From contig NZ_LZTB01000118.1 in NCBI RefSeq assembly GCF_001665685.1, positions 1 to 64,000 on the forward strand: 64,000 bases of DNA, written 5' to 3'. Each line of letters opens with the position of its first letter. Position 1 is the stretch's first letter. This DNA comes from Mycobacterium sp. 852013-50091_SCH5140682 (GTDB taxonomy: Bacteria; Actinomycetota; Actinomycetes; Mycobacteriales; Mycobacteriaceae). The translations under genes were made by a program, and so were the position numbers. The notes beneath the pieces are model-generated. The model did no database searches and was not told where the DNA came from. It saw nothing but the letters and a program-made list of their open reading frames with translations. This document shows, piece by piece, positions 24,319-33,906 of this stretch.

Positions 24319-25137
24319 CTAGGCGGGGACCTCGACGTGGCGCGCTCTGGCGAGTGGACCGGACAGTTTGCGGGTATGGGGCGACGATCCGAGCACGGCA
24401 GACAACAGTTTCTGGGTGTACGGGTGGGTGGGCCGGGTGGTGACCTCGGCCGCGGATCCCGCCTCCACGACCTTGCCGCGGCACATGACCGCGACCCGGT
24501 CGCTGATGCGTCGGACCACGTCGATGTCATGAGTGATGAACAGATACGCCAGCCCGCGCTCCCGTTGCAAGGTCAGCAGGAGGTTGAGGATCTGCGCCTG
24601 CACCGAGACGTCGAGTGCCGATGTCGGTTCATCGCACACGATCAGCTCAGGCTCACACGCCAACGCACGGGCGATGGCGATCCGCTGGCGCTGGCCGCCT
24701 GAGAACCCCGTGATCCGGGAGTTCAGGTCGATGTCCTTCATCCCGCACAGATCGAGCAGTTCGCGCACCTTGTCGCGGCCGCCGTTGCGGTAACGCCGTT
24801 GCGCCCGTAGCGGTTCGGCGACGACCTCGCCCACGGTGAACCTGGTGTCCAGCGAGTCGTAGGGGTCCTGGAGCACCACCCCTACAGAGCGTTGCAACGC
24901 CCGGGCGGCCCGGCCTCGCCGTGGCCGCGGCCGGCCACCGAACAGCACGCTGCCGGAGTCGGGTTTCTCCAGACCCGTCACGATCCGCGCCAGGGTGGAC
25001 TTGCCAGAGCCGGATTCGCCGACCAGGCTGGTGGTTTGGCCGCGTTGCACGGCCAGAGACACCTCCTCGAGAACGGTGATACCTCCGAATCGTTTGGATA
25101 CCGACCGGATCTCGACGATCGGCAGGGTGTCGCTCAC
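24319..25137 (-). CDS. Peptide/opine-type ABC transporter ATPase (OppF-like)
   Basis: This 272-residue ATPase has Walker A GESGSGKST near residue 44, Q-loop QDPYDSLD near 88, signature FSGGQRQRIAIARAL near 147, Walker B LIVCDEPTSALD near 168 and the switch histidine ITHD near 202. The C-terminal HPYTQKLL motif is typical of the Opp/Dpp class. GTG at 25137 overlaps the stop of the preceding ATPase gene (GTGA), making longer starts unlikely. It forms the second ATPase of the importer encoded by 24319-29659. Confidence 0.93.
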   Translation of the reverse strand: MSDTLPIVEIRSVSKRFGGITVLEEVSLAVQRGQTTSLVGESGSGKSTLARIVTGLEKPDSGSVLFGGRPRPRRGRAARALQRSVGVVLQDPYDSLDTRFTVGEVVAEPLRAQRRYRNGGRDKVRELLDLCGMKDIDLNSRITGFSGGQRQRIAIARALACEPELIVCDEPTSALDVSVQAQILNLLLTLQRERGLAYLFITHDIDVVRRISDRVAVMCRGKVVEAGSAAEVTTRPTHPYTQKLLSAVLGSSPHTRKLSGPLARARHVEVPA

Positions 25138-26180
25138 TGTGTCACCTCGGTTTCGAGTTCGAGCGGATGGTGGCACGCGGTCCAGTGCCCGGGCGTCAAC
25201 TCGGCAGAGCGGGGTATCTCGGTGCGGCACTGATCGTCGGCGGCGTGGCAGCGCGGCGCGAACGGACATCCCGCGGTCCCCGCCCGGGAGGCGGGATTGC
25301 CCGGTATCGAGCTGAAGGGTTCTTTCAGGCCTGCGCTACGGCCACTCGCGAAGCACTCAAGCAGTTTCTGCGTATAGGGATTGCGCGGATCGTCGAAAAG
25401 CGAGTAGGCGTCGCTGATCTCCAGCAGTTGCCCGCCGTAGAGGACGGCCACCGAGTCGGCCATCTCCGCGACCACCGACATGTCGTGGGTGATCCACAGG
25501 CAGGTCAACCCATTGCGTTCCTGCAGATCGACGATCAATGCCAGGATGTCGGCCTGCACGGTCACGTCTAGCGCGGTCGTCGGCTCATCGGCGATCAGCA
25601 GCGCAGGTTCGAAGGCCAGCGCCATCGCGATCATCACCCGCTGCCGCATTCCGCCGGATAGCTGGTACGGGTACATCTGCGCCACCCGCTCGGGATCGTG
25701 GATATTGACCTGTTCCAGCGCGGCGATCGCCTTCTGCCTTGCAGCCCTGCGGGATTCGCCGCCGCGCACGGTGAAGATCTCGCCCACCTGCCTGCCGATC
25801 CGCACGACCGGGTTCAGCGCCGCTAGCGCGTCCTGGGCCAGGTAGGCGACGGTGCGGCCGCGCATCCCGCGCAGGTCGGCACCCTGTAACCCGAGCACGT
25901 CCACCTCACCCACGCTGATCACGCCCGAGTCGACGGTCGCCTCCCTCGGCAGTAGCCGGCTGGCCGCCAGTGCGATGGTGGATTTGCCCGAGCCCGACTC
26001 CCCCACCAGGGCCAGGGTGGTGCCCGCGGCGATGTCGAAGCTCACGTCGCGCACCGCCCGGTGGTTGCCGTACGACACCGACAGATTGCGGACCATCACA
26101 TCCGATCCCAATGCCCGTGCCGGCTTTTCCGGTCCGGATGTGATCGCTGATCCTTCGACGTTCACGGTCGCACTGTTCAT
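25134..26180 (-). CDS. Peptide/opine-type ABC transporter ATPase (OppD-like)
   Basis: This 348-residue ATPase carries Walker A GESGSGKST near residue 59, the Q-loop at YLAQDALAALNP, signature LSGGMRQRVMIAMAL near 170, Walker B LLIADEPTTALD near 191 and ITHDMSVV near 225. The C-terminal CPFAPRCHAADDQC cysteine motif is characteristic of OppD/DppD and may bind an iron-sulfur cluster. ATG at 26180 overlaps the permease stop (ATGA). A much longer open frame upstream is antisense overlap and not coding. Confidence 0.93.
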   Translation of the reverse strand: MNSATVNVEGSAITSGPEKPARALGSDVMVRNLSVSYGNHRAVRDVSFDIAAGTTLALVGESGSGKSTIALAASRLLPREATVDSGVISVGEVDVLGLQGADLRGMRGRTVAYLAQDALAALNPVVRIGRQVGEIFTVRGGESRRAARQKAIAALEQVNIHDPERVAQMYPYQLSGGMRQRVMIAMALAFEPALLIADEPTTALDVTVQADILALIVDLQERNGLTCLWITHDMSVVAEMADSVAVLYGGQLLEISDAYSLFDDPRNPYTQKLLECFASGRSAGLKEPFSSIPGNPASRAGTAGCPFAPRCHAADDQCRTEIPRSAELTPGHWTACHHPLELETEVTQ

Positions 26181-27097
26181 AGCACTCCTACCTTTGCCCG
26201 TGGGTCGATCAGCGCCCGCACGATGTCCGCGCACAGATTGCCGAGCACCACCACGACCGCCGCCACGATGACGGTGCCCATCAACACCGGCCGATCGACA
26301 TCGGCGAACGCCTGGACCTGCAGGGCACCGATGCCGGGCCAGCCGAAGATCGCTTCTACGAACACCACTCCGGAGAACATGATCGCGATGTCCATCCCAA
26401 GCATGGTGACCGACGGGGGCAACGCATTGCGCAGCACGTGCCGAAGCACGATGTAGCGTTGCGGAAGGCCTTTGGCCACAGCTGTTCTGGTGTAGGACGC
26501 AGCGAGCGCATCCTTCATGCCATCGCGTACCAGGTTGGCGTAGTAGGGAGCACCGAGCACACCCAATGTCACCGCAGGCAACGCCAGATGCGACCACCCG
26601 GTGCCGCCGTCGACCGGGAAGACGGGGAACAGATAGCCGAACGTGAGCAGCAGCAGGTAACCGAGCGCAAAGGCGGGGATCGACAGCAGCGCCACGTTGA
26701 TCGCGGCCAGCGCCCAGCTCCTGTTCTGCCGCAACGCTTCCCATAGCCCCAGGCTCGCGCCGAGGACGATCTCGATCATCAGGGCCGCGAGCGCGAGCAT
26801 CGCCGTCGCGGGCAGGCGCTCCAGGATGAGGTCGGCGACCGGTCGGTTGCGCGTATAGGACTCGCCGAGATCACCCTGCAGCACCGATGTGAAGTAGTTC
26901 CACAATTGTGTCGGCAGCGGATCGTTCAGGTGCAGCCGGTCCCGGATGCCGGCCAGCAATTCGGGGGTCGCCTTGGGGCCGGCGATGGACCGCGCCGGGT
27001 CACCCGGCATCAGGTACTGGATGACGAAGGTCAACAGGATGACCAGCGCGATGGTCAGGATGCCGTAGAGCACCCGCTGGGTCAGATATCGAGCCAT
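26177..27097 (-). CDS. ABC transporter permease (DppB-like)
   Basis: This 306-residue membrane protein starts MARYLTQRVLYGILTIALVI, the usual first membrane segment of DppB/OppB permeases, followed by YLMPGDPAR, a periplasmic loop, and five more membrane helices. The EAA loop that contacts the ATPase is YTRTAVAKGLPQRYIVLRHVLRNAL-like, near residue 185-210. It overlaps the DppC-like gene by 16 bp. It forms the pore together with the protein encoded at 27082-27984. Confidence 0.93.
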   Translation of the reverse strand: MARYLTQRVLYGILTIALVILLTFVIQYLMPGDPARSIAGPKATPELLAGIRDRLHLNDPLPTQLWNYFTSVLQGDLGESYTRNRPVADLILERLPATAMLALAALMIEIVLGASLGLWEALRQNRSWALAAINVALLSIPAFALGYLLLLTFGYLFPVFPVDGGTGWSHLALPAVTLGVLGAPYYANLVRDGMKDALAASYTRTAVAKGLPQRYIVLRHVLRNALPPSVTMLGMDIAIMFSGVVFVEAIFGWPGIGALQVQAFADVDRPVLMGTVIVAAVVVVLGNLCADIVRALIDPRAKVGVL

Positions 27098-27984
27098 GAG
27101 TGCCGCTCCGAAAGTGAGTTGCGCCGGTTGATGCCCTCGGCGATAAGCACGAAGGACAGCACGGTGAGGATCGTGAGGGTCAGGGGCACCAGCAACAGAT
27201 GCGGTGCGTAATCGATGGCGGCCGAGCCGCTTTGCAGCAGATTGCCGAGCTCGGGTTGGGGCGGCTGGATGCCGGCCCCCAAATACGACAGGCCCGCGCC
27301 GATGATCACCACGGCAGCGCCGTTGAGTGCCGCGATGTTCAGCAGCACCGTCGAGATGTGCGGCAGCACATGCCGGCGCAGGATGGTGAAGCGGTTGACC
27401 CCGTGCACCGCGGCCGCCTCTACGAAGCCGCGATTCCTCAGCCGCAGCACCTCGCCGTACACCAGGCGGGCGGTCCATGCCCAGTACAGGGCGGTGACCA
27501 CCACCACGATGCCCCACATGCCGCGGCCCACGATGCTGGCCAGGGCAAGTCCGGACAACACGATCGGGATGGACAGGAAGACGTCGACGATACGCATCAG
27601 GGCCTGTTCGACGAACGACCCGAAGAAGCCGGCGAGCAATCCCACCACCGTGCCAAGCAGCACGGAGGTGACGTTGGCGACGACGGCGATGATCAAGGTG
27701 GCGCGCAGGCCGGCCGCGCTGCGCGCCAGCATGTCCCGCCCCAGTGAATCGGTCCCGAGGAAGTGGCCTGGACTGAACGGACCCAGCGGTGAGCCGAGAT
27801 CCGTCAGGCCGCCCTTGTGCATCGTGTAGGGCGAGCCGAAAAGCGGCACGGCCAGGGCGAACACCACCAGTACGGCCAGCAGACCTACGCCGAGGTAGAG
27901 CACCCTGCTGCGTCGGACGGCCCTGGCCGGCTCATCGACGACGCCGCTTTCCTCCCGCACCGCGGCGGCAATCAATGTGCTCAT
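27082..27984 (-). CDS. ABC transporter permease (DppC-like)
   Basis: This 300-residue permease has an N-terminal cytoplasmic tail, a first membrane helix (VLYLGVGLLAVLVVFALAV), the DppC hallmark HFLGTDSLGRDMLARSAAG near residue 75, and an EAA loop with EAAAVHGVNRFTILRRHVLP near residue 190-210. It starts 1 bp after the stop of the substrate-binding protein gene. Together with its partner it forms the channel of the importer. Confidence 0.93.
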   Translation of the reverse strand: MSTLIAAAVREESGVVDEPARAVRRSRVLYLGVGLLAVLVVFALAVPLFGSPYTMHKGGLTDLGSPLGPFSPGHFLGTDSLGRDMLARSAAGLRATLIIAVVANVTSVLLGTVVGLLAGFFGSFVEQALMRIVDVFLSIPIVLSGLALASIVGRGMWGIVVVVTALYWAWTARLVYGEVLRLRNRGFVEAAAVHGVNRFTILRRHVLPHISTVLLNIAALNGAAVVIIGAGLSYLGAGIQPPQPELGNLLQSGSAAIDYAPHLLLVPLTLTILTVLSFVLIAEGINRRNSLSERHSWLDI

Positions 27985-27985
27985 C

Positions 27986-29659
27986 TCACACCCACATTCG
28001 GTCGTAGTAGCTGCCGGTCTCGCACCGGAGGTGGTAGTTCTGCACCCGCGGCGATCGCATCGACACGAAGTTGAGGCTGCCGGTGAACACCCCTGGTGCG
28101 TCGTGGGCGACGATGGCCTCGGCGTCGGCGAGGTGAAGGTTGCTTTCCTCGACGGTGAGGCTGCCCTGTGAACGCGCGACCAGCTCGTCGACCTGCGGGC
28201 TGGAGTATTTCTGGTAGTTAGACGAGCCCGCCGTGGTGAAGTTGCCGCCCAACAGATCCAGACCGGTGGGTTGCACCTGGAAGTAGTTGCGGCCGAACAC
28301 ATCCGCCTCACCGTTCTCGACGGCCGTCCAGAACGCGGCGTTACTCAGGGTAGTGACTCGTAGGTCCACCCCGATCGGCGCCCACTGCTGCTGAAGCACC
28401 TGGCTCGCATTGATCCAGTAGTCGTCCTCGTTGCAATAGAAGCTCAGGTTTAACGACCCGACACCTGCTTCACGCATCAGGGCTTTGGCCCGCTCCTGAT
28501 CGAAGCTGTACGGGGTGACCGTGCGGTGGTAGTCCGGTTCCCGTTCCGGGATCACCGCACCCCAGGAGATCTGCAGCCCCCTGGAGAATTTGGCCAGCTG
28601 ATCGCGGTCGGTCGCCCAGTTGAGAGCCTGGCGCACGCGGGGATCGGCGAGCTTGGCCGAGGCCATGTTGATGGCAACCCAGGCGGCTCCCAGGGTGGGA
28701 ATCGGAACGGTGTACCGCTCGCGCAGTTCGGTGTTGCCCTGCACCCGAGCCGCGATGCTCGGCGTGAGGCCCTCGCCGAGGATGTCCACGTCGCCGTGCC
28801 GCAACTGCAGGAACTGCAAGGCCGGCTCGATGCCCCAGCGGTAGGTTACCCGGTCCAGGAACGGCAGGCCGGGCCATGGGAAGTGCGGATTGCGCTCGAA
28901 CACCGACCGCTGGTTGGTGGTGTCGTAGTCGGTGATCTTGAAGGGCCCGTTGCCCACCGGGGTGCGGCCGAAGCGTTCACCCAGCCGCTCGACCTCCTCC
29001 TTGGGCAGTGCCGCGGCGTACGGCTGGGTCAGTTGACCGAGGAAGGTGATATCGGGTGTGTTGAGTTCGACGCTCAGGGTGTGATCGTCGAGCGCGGTGA
29101 CACCGGTCAGTTCGGTGCCGGTGCCGGCGGTGATCGCGTCGGCACCCTTGATGGATGCGAAATACGGTGCGGCCCAGGACTCTGTGGCGGGATCGAGCAC
29201 CCGGCGCCAGGCGTAGATGTAGTCGTCGGCGACGATCGGTCTGCCGTTGTGGAACCTGAAATCCGGCCGCAGCCTGATCAGGTATCGCGTTCCGTCTGCG
29301 GAGATCTCGGGCATGGCAGCGGCAGCCGCCGGTGCCGCCCCGCCGCCCTGGCCCGCGAACCGGTAGAGGGGCAGGTACAGCAGGCTGGTCAGCGCTTCCC
29401 ACGAGTGCAGGTCGTATCCGATGGCTGCGTCATACGAATTGCCCTCGGCCGTCCAGGCAGTCACCACAGATCCGCCGGGCCTGCCCTGTTCTACACTGCC
29501 GGGACCCGGCGGTGCCGCCGCGAGGCCGGACGGCGGCCCCTCCATCTGCGTTGCGGTCACCCCGGGGCGGCCACATGCCGAGCCCAGCAGCACGGCCAAC
29601 GTGCCCACCCCGCCGACGCCCAGGAATCGTCGGCGGCTCACTGCGTCGAAACCGCTCAT
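27986..29659 (-). CDS. ABC transporter substrate-binding lipoprotein (family 5)
   Basis: This 557-residue protein is an SBP family 5 (peptide/opine/nickel-type) binding protein. The N-terminus has a twin-arginine-like SRRRFLGVGG followed by a lipobox LLGSAC, so it is probably exported by Tat and anchored as a lipoprotein. Family segments include FRFHNGRPIVADDYIYAWRR near residue 130, TPVGNGPFKITDYD near 225 and a C-terminal region ending YHLRCETGSYYDRMWV. It decides substrate specificity of the importer. ATG at 29659 overlaps the aldehyde dehydrogenase stop. Ligands of such proteins range from peptides to glycosides and quaternary amines, so it does not name the substrate. Confidence 0.92.
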   Translation of the reverse strand: MSGFDAVSRRRFLGVGGVGTLAVLLGSACGRPGVTATQMEGPPSGLAAAPPGPGSVEQGRPGGSVVTAWTAEGNSYDAAIGYDLHSWEALTSLLYLPLYRFAGQGGGAAPAAAAAMPEISADGTRYLIRLRPDFRFHNGRPIVADDYIYAWRRVLDPATESWAAPYFASIKGADAITAGTGTELTGVTALDDHTLSVELNTPDITFLGQLTQPYAAALPKEEVERLGERFGRTPVGNGPFKITDYDTTNQRSVFERNPHFPWPGLPFLDRVTYRWGIEPALQFLQLRHGDVDILGEGLTPSIAARVQGNTELRERYTVPIPTLGAAWVAINMASAKLADPRVRQALNWATDRDQLAKFSRGLQISWGAVIPEREPDYHRTVTPYSFDQERAKALMREAGVGSLNLSFYCNEDDYWINASQVLQQQWAPIGVDLRVTTLSNAAFWTAVENGEADVFGRNYFQVQPTGLDLLGGNFTTAGSSNYQKYSSPQVDELVARSQGSLTVEESNLHLADAEAIVAHDAPGVFTGSLNFVSMRSPRVQNYHLRCETGSYYDRMWV

Positions 29660-31086
29660 GAGGCCGCACCTCCGGGCATCAGCACGCTCTTGATTTCCAG
29701 ATATTCCCGCAGGCCGGCGACACCGAGCTCGCGGCCGTTGCCCGACTGCTTATACCCACCGGTTGGGGCGAGCACGTCGAAGGGTGCCCCGTTGATCACC
29801 ACCCGACCCGTCTTCAGCCGGGCGGCTATGCTGAGCGCCCGGTTCCGATCGGCTCCCCACACGGCGCCGCTGAGCCCGTAGATGGAGTCGTTGGCGATGC
29901 GCACGGCGTCGTCGTCGTCCTCATAGCCGATCAGCAGGGCGACCGGGCCGAAGATCTCGTCGCGCTCGATGGTCATTCCCGGCCGCACGTCGGCGAACAA
30001 GGTTGGCAGGACCCAGTTCCCGCCCCGGAGATGTTCGGGCACCTGATCATCGGCCGGCAGTCCGCCGACCACCAGCCGAGCGCCCTCGGTGACCGCGGCG
30101 GCCAGGAATCCCCTGACGGATTCGTACTGTGCCCGGTTGGCGATGGGGCCGATGTGCGCACCGGGCAGGCGCGGATCGCCGATCTGCCAACTCCTGGTGA
30201 TCTCGGCCGCGATATCGACCGCCTCGTCATATCGGCTGCGCGGCAACAGTATCCGGGCGCACGCGGTGCACGTCTGGCCCGAGTTGAAGTACACGTTCGT
30301 CAGCGCGCCCGTCAGCGCCTCCCTGAGATCGACACCGTCGTCGAGGATGATGGCGGCGGATTTGCCGCCCAGTTCCAATCCGACGCGCTTGATGGTGTCC
30401 GCGGCGGCCGCGCCCACCCGGCGCCCCGCTGCGGTGGACCCGGTGAAAGACACCGCCGCGATACCGGGATGGCGTGAGATGGCCTCCCCCACAACGACTC
30501 CGTCGCCACATACCAGGTTGACGATCGCGACGGGGGCACCCATCTCGGCGGCTACCTCGCGGATCAGGTCGGTCAGTAGAACGGCGTCCAGCGGGGCTTC
30601 CAGGCTGGGTTTGAATACCACCGTGCAGCCGGCGGCCAGAGCGGCGGCGATCTTGACCGCGGCCAGGTACAGCGGGTAGTTCCATGGGGTGATGGCGCCG
30701 ACTACCCCGATGGGTTCATAGCGGATCATTCCACTGGCCAGCGGTTCCTCCCAGGGAAATTCACGCGCGATGCCGGCGTAGGAGGCGAACACGTCCACCG
30801 CCAGTTGAGTGTGCACGTCACGGGCGTTGTCGACCGGTGCACCCATCTCGGCAGTGATGACCGCGGCGAAATCCTGCAGCCGGTCGGCGATTCGCCTCGA
30901 CACCTCATCGAGCAGGTGAGCCCGGAACTCGGCGGTGGTCTCGGCCCACCACGCCGCCGCAGCGGTCGCCAGCTCGACGGCACGGTCGACGTCGTCGGCC
31001 CCGCCCGCCCGCACGTGGCCGGCCACCGCTCCGGTGGCCGGGTTGATTACGGCAACGTCTTGCCCGCGCACCAGTTCCACGGTCAT
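29656..31086 (-). CDS. NAD(P)-dependent aldehyde dehydrogenase
   Basis: This 476-residue protein has the complete aldehyde dehydrogenase pattern: GAITPWNYPLYLAAVK near residue 145, FTGSTAAGRRVGAA near 228, the general-base glutamate in LELGGKSA near 251, the nucleophile in NSGQTCTACARI near 284, and EIFGPVALL near 384. It oxidises an aldehyde to the acid, likely one released by the Rieske oxygenase or from an alcohol. ATG at 31086 is chosen because AAGGCG lies upstream; a GTG at 31095 overlapping the oxygenase stop is the alternative. Confidence 0.92.
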   Translation of the reverse strand: MTVELVRGQDVAVINPATGAVAGHVRAGGADDVDRAVELATAAAAWWAETTAEFRAHLLDEVSRRIADRLQDFAAVITAEMGAPVDNARDVHTQLAVDVFASYAGIAREFPWEEPLASGMIRYEPIGVVGAITPWNYPLYLAAVKIAAALAAGCTVVFKPSLEAPLDAVLLTDLIREVAAEMGAPVAIVNLVCGDGVVVGEAISRHPGIAAVSFTGSTAAGRRVGAAAADTIKRVGLELGGKSAAIILDDGVDLREALTGALTNVYFNSGQTCTACARILLPRSRYDEAVDIAAEITRSWQIGDPRLPGAHIGPIANRAQYESVRGFLAAAVTEGARLVVGGLPADDQVPEHLRGGNWVLPTLFADVRPGMTIERDEIFGPVALLIGYEDDDDAVRIANDSIYGLSGAVWGADRNRALSIAARLKTGRVVINGAPFDVLAPTGGYKQSGNGRELGVAGLREYLEIKSVLMPGGAAS

Positions 31087-31091
31087 GGCCG

Positions 31092-32249
31092 TCACGCCTT
31101 CGGGGCCGGGGTCCGCCCGGTCAGCTTGTCCAGCAGCCACGCCTGGTAACCGGCGATCAGCTTCTCGGATTCCAGCATGATGCGGCCCTGTTGCACTGCG
31201 CCCGAACGGATTCCATTCTGGACCGACTCGACGAGCACAGTGTCCTCGGCACCCACCGCGTTGTCGAAGACCATCATGTCGTCGATCCATTCCTGGGTGA
31301 CATCGGGGCCGAAGTAGTAATCGAGGAAGCCGTGGCTGTTATCCGGCCCCATCGGTACGACCGGGCCGATGGACAGGTTCGGCAGTCCTGGGTTGATGTT
31401 GACTTTCATGTTCGGGAACAGTGCGAAGTACCGCCCCTCGGGTACGGCACCGTCCCGCCCGGTGTAGCCGAGCTCCGGCGCAGCCCCTGGATTCGGCTGC
31501 CGGAGCGGCCCGTTCTGCCACGCGTGGTTCGAGCCGAGCACCAATCGGTAGGACGCCATATCGGTGTCCAGGACGTGGCTGAAGCCCGGATGGGCGGTGG
31601 GACAGTGGTAGCACTCCAGGTAGTTCTCGATCGCGACCTTCCAGTTGCATCGCAGGTCGTAGCTGACCCTGAAGTGGAAGCGCAGGTTCTCGACATCGAT
31701 GCCGGCGCCCGCGGTGAGGGCCGGCACATCAGCCAGCTGGGTTTCCAGCGGTTGAGCATCCGGATCGAGGTTGCCGAATAGGAACGGGCCCCACTTCGCG
31801 GCCGAGGCCCGACGCAGTCCGAGTTCGGACTGCGGGAATCCGGTTTCCGATCTCGACCGCGGCGCGCCCTTGAGGCTGCCGTCCAGACCGTATGTCCATG
31901 CGTGGTAGTGGCATTGCAGAGTGCGGCGCTGTCCACACTCTTCGAGGACCACCTTCGCGGCTCGGTGCCTGCAGACGTTGTGGAAAGCACTGAGGAAACC
32001 GTCCCGGTCCCGCACGACGACGATCGGACGGCCCGCGATCTCGGCCGTGATGAACTGTCCGGGCTCGGTCACGTCGGCGGCCCGGCCGATGTACTGCCAG
32101 GTGCTGGAGTAGATCAGATCCAGCTCGGCGGCCATCACCGCAGGATCGGTGTACCAGGACAGCGGCAGGGTCTTGCCCTGTTCAAGATCGTGGCCGATGC
32201 GCGCCGCGTCCTCGGGGGTCAGCGCAAAAGTGTTGCCGTTCATGTTCAT
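31092..32249 (-). CDS. Mononuclear Rieske oxygenase, demethylase/betaine type
   Basis: This 385-residue protein has a Rieske site CRHRA (C93, H95) with CHYHAW (C113, H116), and a catalytic iron site ENYLECYHCPTAH (H215, H220). No beta subunit is encoded nearby. The motif style is that of the CMO/GbcA/carnitine-oxygenase branch, in which N-methyl or related groups are oxidised. The likely electron donor is the reductase at 36396-37337. The ATG at 32249 overlaps the SDR stop (ATGA); a second ATG at 32243 has better spacing to GGGAG and may be the real start. Substrate unknown. Confidence 0.9.
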   Translation of the reverse strand: MNMNGNTFALTPEDAARIGHDLEQGKTLPLSWYTDPAVMAAELDLIYSSTWQYIGRAADVTEPGQFITAEIAGRPIVVVRDRDGFLSAFHNVCRHRAAKVVLEECGQRRTLQCHYHAWTYGLDGSLKGAPRSRSETGFPQSELGLRRASAAKWGPFLFGNLDPDAQPLETQLADVPALTAGAGIDVENLRFHFRVSYDLRCNWKVAIENYLECYHCPTAHPGFSHVLDTDMASYRLVLGSNHAWQNGPLRQPNPGAAPELGYTGRDGAVPEGRYFALFPNMKVNINPGLPNLSIGPVVPMGPDNSHGFLDYYFGPDVTQEWIDDMMVFDNAVGAEDTVLVESVQNGIRSGAVQQGRIMLESEKLIAGYQAWLLDKLTGRTPAPKA

Positions 32250-33055
32250 TCTCCCTTTCCGGGTGTTACCGGGATCGGCGGTCGAGATGGTTGCTCCGCT
32301 GTGCCCGCATGCATCGACACACCGACCGAGCGGCCACCGTCGGCGGCGAACACCGCGCCGGTGACGTAGCGCGCGTGTTCACTGAGTAGGAATGCCGCGA
32401 CATCGGCGATCTCCTGTGTGCTGCCGAACCGCCCGAGGGGGATCAGGTCGAGCATGCGCTCCGCCGCGCCCGGGCCGGACAGGATTCCAGCAACCGCGTT
32501 GTCGGTGGGCACGAACCCGGGAGCCAGCGCGTTGACGCGGATATCGTGCGGCCCCCACTCCCGCGCCACCGATTTGGTGAAGGCGATCATCCCGCCTTTG
32601 GCGGCAGCGGAATGGGCGACCAGGGGCGCACCGGTCCACCCGTAGCTGGCGACGATGTTCAGGATCACTCCCGGCTTTCCGTCCCGGATCAGCCGTCTCG
32701 CCAGGGCCTGTGAGGCGTTGAACGTGCCGTACAGCGAGATCTCGACGACGGACCGGAACGCGTGATAGCTCATGTCGACCGTGCGCGCCGCGAAGTTGCC
32801 CGCGGCATTGTTGACAAGACCGTCCACGCTGGGCAGCGAGTCGACCAGTCCGGCGACCACGTGGTGATCGCGCACGTCGGCTGCGAAAGTCGAGACGGTC
32901 CCTGGGCCGTCCGACAGTCCGCTGGCGGCGGCGCCGAGCTTGTCCGGATTCCGGGACACCAGCACAGCATGGTCACCGTCAGCCACCAGCCGTGCCGCAA
33001 TGCCATAGCCGATGCCGGTCGCACCTCCGGTCACGATGATGGTTCGGCCGGTCAT
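32246..33055 (-). CDS. DECR-like short-chain dehydrogenase/reductase
   Basis: This 269-residue SDR has the cofactor motif TGGATGIGYGIA near residue 9-20 and NNAAGNFAARTVD near residue 85, the form seen in 2,4-dienoyl-CoA reductases. Where classical SDRs have YxxxK, it reads HSAAAKGG, so tyrosine is replaced by histidine, as in the peroxisomal 2,4-dienoyl-CoA reductase group. It probably reduces or oxidises a CoA ester of the pathway with NADPH. Start and stop both overlap neighbouring genes by 4 bp. Confidence 0.88.
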   Translation of the reverse strand: MTGRTIIVTGGATGIGYGIAARLVADGDHAVLVSRNPDKLGAAASGLSDGPGTVSTFAADVRDHHVVAGLVDSLPSVDGLVNNAAGNFAARTVDMSYHAFRSVVEISLYGTFNASQALARRLIRDGKPGVILNIVASYGWTGAPLVAHSAAAKGGMIAFTKSVAREWGPHDIRVNALAPGFVPTDNAVAGILSGPGAAERMLDLIPLGRFGSTQEIADVAAFLLSEHARYVTGAVFAADGGRSVGVSMHAGTAEQPSRPPIPVTPGKGE

Positions 33056-33906
33056 GCGTCGACGCGCGTCAGCGCCGTGACCATGGCCGGGGTCCACGCA
33101 CGCAGTGCATCGACGCGGCGGGAATACCGTTGCAGCGGATACTCCAGGGTGAACCCGAGACCGCCGAGGATCTGGTGGCATGCCCGCACCACCCCGAACG
33201 CGGTGACCGGCGCCTGCTGCAGCACGTACGGGTCGGCGCCGCGATGGGCGGCCATCTGCAAGCCTTCGCTTGCCGTAGCGCAGTCGGCGATCTTCTTGGC
33301 GACGGCATCTATATCGGTCAGCGGTCTACCGAACGCGATGCGCTGCCCCGCGTGCCCACCGGCCAGTTCGAGCGCGCCCGCGCACAATCCGGCCAGATAA
33401 CCAGTCATCGCGGCCGTCCATGCATCCACCGCCCGGTCGTCGGGCGTGGCGCCGGGGACGGTTGTGCCGACCGCGACCATCGCGATGGCCTGGGCGTCGA
33501 CATACCGCACCGGATCCACTGCGGTGACCTCGGCCAGTACCGCGCCTGTTGCACCGCACAGCCACACCTGCTGGCCCGCCTCCGCATATCGGGCGAGTGC
33601 CGGCCCGTCGGTCACCTCCGGGCTCAGGGCGACAGGGTGTCCGAGGAGTCGGTCGACGACGTCCAGCGGTGCCAACGCACGACCGAGTTCGACCGCGGCG
33701 GCACCAAGGAACTGCGGGCCGACCGGTTCGGCCGCCACTTCGAACCAACCGGCTTCGGACAAAAGGCTGTGCAACGGGCTGTTCCGGTCGTCGCAGATCG
33801 CGGTCGGTCGCCAGGCGTCCGGGGTCGGCACCGATTCGCAGATCCGGCGGACGGTGTCGGAAAAGTCGCGGATGTCGGATTGCGGTGGGCTCACAGTTGC
33901 GGTCAT
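33052..33906 (-). CDS. Short acyl-CoA dehydrogenase-family protein
   Basis: This 284-residue protein is shorter than ordinary acyl-CoA dehydrogenases (about 380). The C-terminal helical domain is clear: AGQRIAFGRPLTDIDAVAKKIADC near residue 180-205, then HQILGGLGFTLEYPLQRYSRR near 245-265, where QxLGGxGF is the FAD-contact motif. The N-terminal and middle domains are reduced. Such short forms often pair with a full-length partner as heterotetramers in actinobacterial sterol and side-chain degradation (FadE pairs). The likely partner is the protein encoded at 35138-36271. Start and stop overlap neighbours by 4 bp. Confidence 0.85.
   Translation of the reverse strand: MTATVSPPQSDIRDFSDTVRRICESVPTPDAWRPTAICDDRNSPLHSLLSEAGWFEVAAEPVGPQFLGAAAVELGRALAPLDVVDRLLGHPVALSPEVTDGPALARYAEAGQQVWLCGATGAVLAEVTAVDPVRYVDAQAIAMVAVGTTVPGATPDDRAVDAWTAAMTGYLAGLCAGALELAGGHAGQRIAFGRPLTDIDAVAKKIADCATASEGLQMAAHRGADPYVLQQAPVTAFGVVRACHQILGGLGFTLEYPLQRYSRRVDALRAWTPAMVTALTRVDA

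Noticed and set aside
26744..28311. Long frames extending the ABC ATPase and permease genes upstream
   Set aside because: The extensions overlap neighbouring permease genes; ATGA overlaps and family N-termini place the true starts at 26180, 27097 and 27984.
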